Shown here: positions 60,197 to 64,000 of the stretch, one piece after another
Numbering within the stretch: position 1 is the stretch's first letter
Layout: each line of letters starts with the position of its first letter
Assembly (NCBI GenBank): GCA_963422675.2
Contig: CAXVYS010000029.1
Location: forward strand, 270,858-334,857
Reading direction: 5' to 3'
From: UBA4416 sp963422675
GTDB lineage: Bacteria; Bacteroidota; Bacteroidia; B-17B0; Aurantibacillaceae
DNA length: 64,000 bases
Position numbers and translations under genes: made by a program
Notes under the pieces: generated by a model
The model's database searches: none
What the model was told of the DNA's origin: nothing
What the model saw: the letters and a program-made list of their open reading frames with translations, nothing else

Positions 60197-62539
60197 TTAC
60201 GAAACCGAATTTAAAAACTCAACCGTTAATTCATCTGAAGAGGTACTTTTTCGTAATACATCGAACGGAATAATAAACCGGCAATCTTCTTTAAACCGGC
60301 TGCAACCCCAGGCGGATTTGCCTTTTACCATCACACCTGTTTTGCATTTAGGGCAGGTTAATGCTTTTGAGGCACTGTTCTTTGTTTCAGGAATAGCTTC
60401 AGGTTTAAACACCGGGTTGAAATCAGCATCCAGAATAACAGTTCCATTTACTTTTTTAGAATCTACTATAAAGCCTTTTATTACGGGAGTCTTTCCTTTT
60501 TTAATTAAGGTAAGAAGCTGCGTATCACTTAATTTTTTATTTAAAAATTCAAAGTCTACCTTAAAATGACAGCCGTCTTTAAAACCACTGCAGCCATAAG
60601 CATTTTTGCCTTTTACAATAGGGGCGTTTTTACATTTAGGACAAAGGATCTTTTCTTCGCCGGTATCTTTTGTTTTTTTAGGAGCTATTTTTACAACCAC
60701 GGCAGAAGATGTATCCTCCTGTTTCCCGGTTTCTTTTTTTGTTTCCTCTTTGCTGGCTTCAATGGTAATACGTGAGCTACTTTCGCTTTTAACGTCACTT
60801 ACCAAACTGCTTACCATGTCTTTCATTTCCTGTAAAAACAAAGGAGCATCGTATTCTCCTTTTTCTATCTGGCGCAGTTTCTTTTCCCATTGACCCGTTA
60901 GTTCAACAGACTTAAGTAATTCGTTGTTAATCGTTTTTATTAATTCAATACCTGTAATCGTAGGAATTAAATTCTTTTTTTGTCTTGTAATATAGGTCCG
61001 TTTAAATAAAGTTTCAATAATATTAGCCCTTGTAGAAGGCCTGCCAATACCATTGTCTTTCATCAACTCCCGCAATTCAGGATCTTCCACCTGCTTACCT
61101 GCTGTTTCCATGGCTCTTAGCAAAGTAGCTTCTGTATGGTGTTTTGGAGGCTGTGTCTGTTTTTCCTGTAAATCAGGAACGTGAGGGCCTTTTTCTCCAA
61201 CTACAAAATTTGGCATTACCTGCACATCATCTTCCTTGTCATCATTTTCTTTTTTAGGATAGATAACACGCCAGCCTTCTTCTAAAATTATTTTACCGGT
61301 TGCCGTAAATTCATGCACATCAACCTTACCAATAACGGAAGTGTTGGAAGCCACACAATCGGGATAAAAGGCCGCGATAAACCGTTTTGCAATAGCATCA
61401 TATACCTGCTTTTCGGGCATGGGCATTCCTGAATAAGGCTCTACACCTGTAGGAATAATCGCATGGTGATCCGTAATTTTTTTATCATCAAATACTTTTT
61501 TACTTTTTCTTAAAGGTTTGGCTAAGAGCGGAGAAATGAGGTGTTCATAGGGTCTCATGTTTTTTAAAATACCCGACACCTTACTATACATCTCTTCCGG
61601 AAGGTAAGTCGTATCAACCCTTGGATAAGTTACTAATTTTTGCTCGTATAATTTTTGAATGTGTTTTAAGGTATCGTCTGCCGTGAAATTGAATTTTTTA
61701 TTGCATTCTACCTGCAAGGCTGTTAAATCAAACAAAGGCAACGGGCTTTCATTGGTATTCTTTTTGACAACAGATGTAATTTCAAATTCCTTGTCTTTGA
61801 TCTCTGCCAAAAGAGTTTGCGCCTCTTCCTTGTTTTTAAATTTGCGCTGGCTCGAATTGAAGTTAACCTCCCGGTAATTTGTTTTTAATTCCCAATAGGT
61901 TTCGGGAACAAAATTCATGATTTCCAAATAACGGTTTACAATAAGCGCAAGGGTAGGGGTCTGTACACGTCCTATTGATAAAACGCCTTTTCCATTCGCA
62001 TATTTTACGGTGTATAACCTGCTTGCATTCATTCCCAGGAGCCAATCTCCAATCGCACGTGCATTACCTGCCGCATATAGTAAATCGTACGTAGAAGCAT
62101 CTTTCAGTTTCTCAAATCCTTCCCTGATGGCTTCATCGGTCATAGAGGAGATCCATAAACGTTTTACAGGTTTTGAACATAACGCTTTTGCCAATACCCA
62201 ACGTTGGATCAATTCTCCTTCAATACCGGCATCACCACAGTTAATGACTTCGGTACACTGATCAATTAAATTTTTTAAAATGCCGTATTGTTTTTGTACA
62301 CCTGAGTTATCGATGAGTTTGATCTGAAATTTAGGTGGTACCATCGGCAAAAAGTCCAAAGACCATCGTCGCCAGTCATCACTATAATCTTCCGGTGATT
62401 TTAAGGTGCAGAAATGCCCGAATGTCCAGCTGATCAAATAACCATTACCTTCATAAAAGCCATCACGCCGTGCTGTTGCCCCTAAAATACGGGCAATTTC
62501 TTTTCCAACACTTGGTTTTTCGGCAATACAAAGTTTCAC
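60197..62539 (-). CDS. topB: DNA topoisomerase III
   Basis: This 780-residue type IA topoisomerase has a Toprim domain (MKLCIAEKPSVGKEIARIL, NCGDAGIEGELIQRW), a central cleft (NASRLYTVKYA, LSIGRVQTPTLALIV), and the active-site Tyr in TYPRVDTTYLPEEM. The DNA-binding region is GIGRPSTRANIIETLFKRTYI. C-terminal CXXC zinc ribbons are duplicated: CPKCKNAPIVKGKNAYGCSGFKDGC and CPKCKTGVMVKGKSAWGCSRFKEDC. TopB resolves single-stranded catenanes at replication intermediates. The gene stands apart from its neighbours by 123 bp and 200 bp; the upstream gap holds a decayed copy of the aminotransferase end. Confidence 0.96.
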   Translation of the reverse strand: MKLCIAEKPSVGKEIARILGATARRDGFYEGNGYLISWTFGHFCTLKSPEDYSDDWRRWSLDFLPMVPPKFQIKLIDNSGVQKQYGILKNLIDQCTEVINCGDAGIEGELIQRWVLAKALCSKPVKRLWISSMTDEAIREGFEKLKDASTYDLLYAAGNARAIGDWLLGMNASRLYTVKYANGKGVLSIGRVQTPTLALIVNRYLEIMNFVPETYWELKTNYREVNFNSSQRKFKNKEEAQTLLAEIKDKEFEITSVVKKNTNESPLPLFDLTALQVECNKKFNFTADDTLKHIQKLYEQKLVTYPRVDTTYLPEEMYSKVSGILKNMRPYEHLISPLLAKPLRKSKKVFDDKKITDHHAIIPTGVEPYSGMPMPEKQVYDAIAKRFIAAFYPDCVASNTSVIGKVDVHEFTATGKIILEEGWRVIYPKKENDDKEDDVQVMPNFVVGEKGPHVPDLQEKQTQPPKHHTEATLLRAMETAGKQVEDPELRELMKDNGIGRPSTRANIIETLFKRTYITRQKKNLIPTITGIELIKTINNELLKSVELTGQWEKKLRQIEKGEYDAPLFLQEMKDMVSSLVSDVKSESSSRITIEASKEETKKETGKQEDTSSAVVVKIAPKKTKDTGEEKILCPKCKNAPIVKGKNAYGCSGFKDGCHFKVDFEFLNKKLSDTQLLTLIKKGKTPVIKGFIVDSKKVNGTVILDADFNPVFKPEAIPETKNSASKALTCPKCKTGVMVKGKSAWGCSRFKEDCRFIIPFDVLRKSTSSDELTVEFLNSVS

Positions 62540-62585
62540 GTTAGTTTAAGGACAATTTTAAAAGTAAAGATTCTGAATTTTTCGC

Positions 62586-62643
62586 TAATCTAATTCTATT
62601 AAAGCCGTATTTTTTAAAATGTTTTCCAAAGCTGTAAACAAAA
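62586..62643 (-). repeat. Decayed second copy of the aminotransferase 3' end
   Basis: Positions 62586-62643 repeat 62741-62797, with 27 identical bases at the start and a further identical block of 17; about six differences in all. Read on the minus strand it encodes ALENILKNTALIELD followed by TAG, the same C-terminal peptide as the aminotransferase gene, but with no preceding frame or start. It is a scar of a tandem duplication with loss of most of one copy. Confidence 0.8.
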
Positions 62644-62739
62644 GTTAATGGATAGCATCAATGTGGATTTTATAAAGGAGATTTTGTTTATAATGTCAGC
62701 ATTAACTTGCGAGTAGAGCTGCTCTTTCTCTGTTTCCTG

Positions 62740-63900
62740 TTAATCTAATTCTATTAAAGCCGTGTTTTCCAAAATGTTTTCCAAAGCCATAAATAAAACA
62801 TCCAAATCAGCTTGCGTATTAAAGGCTTGTATAGAATAACGTAAAAAAACGGATGTACCATGTTTCATAATTGGTACTTCAATCATATAATCAGTATATA
62901 ATAAACGTTGCAATGCTTCCGGTTCTTTGGTACGGATGGGAATACTTACCATTTGTCCTAAAAATTCATCGGTAACCGGGCATAAAGGTTTAGAATGTAA
63001 CAACGTGCAAAACTGGTCAACATTATCTTTTACCAGTTTCCGGCATGCTTCCGCTTTCTCTTCCCAATGGTGTTCTTTCATAAATTCAATGGCTTTGGGT
63101 ACCGTTAAAAAAGCGGAAATATCTCTTGTGCCCTGCAACTCATGGTAATCCTGGAACTGAGAGCCGGAAGGCATGGCACTTTCGTAACCCCAGCTTACCA
63201 CTAAAGGATCAACCCAGGGCTGATGTTCTTTGCTTACATATAAAAACGAACAGCCTTTTGGGGTCATCATCCATTTATGACAGGCTCCTGTGTAAATATC
63301 CGCTTTTAGTTCGCGAAGGTCTAAAGGGATATGCCCCGGAACATGCGCTCCATCTACAATGGTTAAGAGACCTAATGTTTTTGCCTTTTCACAGATTTCT
63401 TTAACGGGTAATATTAAGGCTGTGGCACTGGTAATCTGGCCAATAAAAATAACTTTGGTATTGGGAGTTAAACCTTTCCAAAAATCATGAAGAATTTGTT
63501 CTTTAGATGTTACAGGCAGTGAAATAGGCTGCCTGATATATTTTGCTTTGGTTTGTTTACAATAGTGGCTCCAGGCTTTGTCCATAGCACCATATTCAAG
63601 ATCGGTGGACAGGATTTCGTCACCCGGATTTAGTTTAAGGCTTTTGAGAATAATGTTAATGGCATAAGAAGGATTTGGGGTATAAACAATATCATCTTCA
63701 TGACAATGGATATATGCAGCCAATGCCTGCCTCGAAGTTTTTACATAGTTGGTACTGTTTACGGTTACAAACTGAACAGGTTCTCTTTCAAGCTCCACCT
63801 GTTTGTGCAGGTATTCTTCGAAAACAGGCTTAGCGCAGGCTCCGAAAGAAGCAAAGTTTAAGTAAGTGATGCGAAGGTCTAATAAAAAATGTAATTTCAT
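62740..63900 (-). CDS. Class V aminotransferase-fold PLP enzyme (isopenicillin-N-epimerase/cysteine-desulfurase-like)
   Basis: This 386-residue protein starts MKLHFLLDLRITYLNFASFGACAKPVFEEYL and continues with TPNPSYAINIILKSL, DLEYGAMDKAW, LTIVDGAHVPGHIPLDL (PLP-contacting Asp/His) and TGACHKWMMTPKGCSFLYV, whose Lys forms the PLP aldimine. The C-terminal domain has LGQMVSIPIRTKEPEALQRLLY and VFLRYSIQAFNTQADLDVLFMALENIL. This fits the class V group close to isopenicillin-N epimerase and related enzymes; the reaction cannot be deduced. It is intact, and a scrap of its 3' end lies 100 bp further downstream on the same strand (62586-62643). Confidence 0.9.
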   Translation of the reverse strand: MKLHFLLDLRITYLNFASFGACAKPVFEEYLHKQVELEREPVQFVTVNSTNYVKTSRQALAAYIHCHEDDIVYTPNPSYAINIILKSLKLNPGDEILSTDLEYGAMDKAWSHYCKQTKAKYIRQPISLPVTSKEQILHDFWKGLTPNTKVIFIGQITSATALILPVKEICEKAKTLGLLTIVDGAHVPGHIPLDLRELKADIYTGACHKWMMTPKGCSFLYVSKEHQPWVDPLVVSWGYESAMPSGSQFQDYHELQGTRDISAFLTVPKAIEFMKEHHWEEKAEACRKLVKDNVDQFCTLLHSKPLCPVTDEFLGQMVSIPIRTKEPEALQRLLYTDYMIEVPIMKHGTSVFLRYSIQAFNTQADLDVLFMALENILENTALIELD

Positions 63901-64000
63901 AAGTGGTTTATTTTGCTTGTTTTACACGTGTAATCTTCCGATAGATAATATCTCCTAAATTACCCATTACCTTCTAAAATCCAAAAAACACTAAAATACG

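Noticed and set aside
58682..62539. Phage-defence island made of exonuclease/GIY-YIG protein and topoisomerase
   Set aside because: Both belong to chromosomal housekeeping families in Bacteroidota and no defence-type partner or mobile element is near.
62540..62739. Insertion-sequence ends around the repeated sequence
   Set aside because: The repeats are direct, not inverted, and encode the C-terminus of the aminotransferase; no transposase is present.

Overview
The window is a stretch of chromosomal, essentially housekeeping DNA from a free-living member of the Bacteroidota (Flavobacteriia/Sphingobacteriia-like rather than gut Bacteroides). The evidence is AT-rich coding sequence with TAnnTTTG-like promoter boxes, proteins with type IX secretion (T9SS) type A and type B C-terminal sorting domains, a PorE-like TPR/PD40/OmpA protein, a LytTR response regulator beside a beta-propeller histidine kinase, a Bacteroidota-type GGGP synthase, and an S46 peptidase of the DPP11 type. 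No transposase, phage gene, CRISPR array, rRNA or tRNA was recognised. Coding density is very high, and several convergent genes share or abut their stop codons.

Layout. 1-9 kb: the 3' part of an M61 aminopeptidase, two small membrane proteins, a YciO/Sua5-like protein, a tandem pair of secreted TPR-PD40-SPOR-like paralogues, an endonuclease III fused in frame to a peroxiredoxin, and a family 2 glycosyltransferase. 9-15 kb: a DUF4197 lipoprotein, CinA, an esterase, and a tightly overlapping five-gene minus-strand operon (phosphopantetheinyl transferase, GGGP synthase, ThiE/TenI-like protein, PnuC, NadR-kinase-like ATPase). 15-22.8 kb: adenosylhomocysteinase, a DUF4440/beta-lactamase-fold protein, FtsK, a small membrane protein, MtaB. 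22.8-25 kb: a region of duplication and decay around a DUF2238 protein, a secreted unknown and a CDGSH iron-sulfur protein, with a broken copy of the CDGSH gene on one side and a probable scrap of the secreted gene on the other. 25-35 kb: DPP11-type peptidase, purine nucleoside phosphorylase, LpxK, a PHB-depolymerase-like esterase, a T9SS type B protein, and a LytS-type kinase with its LytTR regulator. 35-45 kb: DPP4-like peptidase, patatin phospholipase, putative porin, EEP-family phosphatase with no ordinary start codon, LolD-type ABC ATPase, and the PorE-like protein. 45-50 kb: a STAS-like protein and MetH, preceded by a SAM-I (S-box) riboswitch and an attenuator hairpin. 50-64 kb: GNAT acetyltransferase, DUF1653, OmpR regulator, T9SS-exported M43 metalloprotease, a secreted protein with a LecA-like domain, PdxJ, a DCC protein, a haem-motif/beta-propeller lipoprotein, DUF1415, a TPR protein, an exonuclease/GIY-YIG fusion, topoisomerase III and a class V aminotransferase followed by a decayed copy of its own 3' end.

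How the genes work together. Methyl-cycle functions recur: MetH under a SAM riboswitch, adenosylhomocysteinase, and purine nucleoside phosphorylase acting on nucleosides. Cofactor salvage (PnuC, NadR-like kinase, ThiE-like protein, PdxJ, CinA/PncC) is also well represented. The envelope set (LpxK, LolD-type ATPase, porin, PorE-like, PD40-SPOR pair) and the secreted peptidases (M61, S46, S9, M43) fit a protein-degrading Gram-negative bacterium with a T9SS. No clear undescribed multi-gene system is evident. The most interesting items are the Nth-peroxiredoxin fusion, the S-box attenuator, the two duplication/decay scars, the LecA-like secreted protein and the lipid/cofactor operon.
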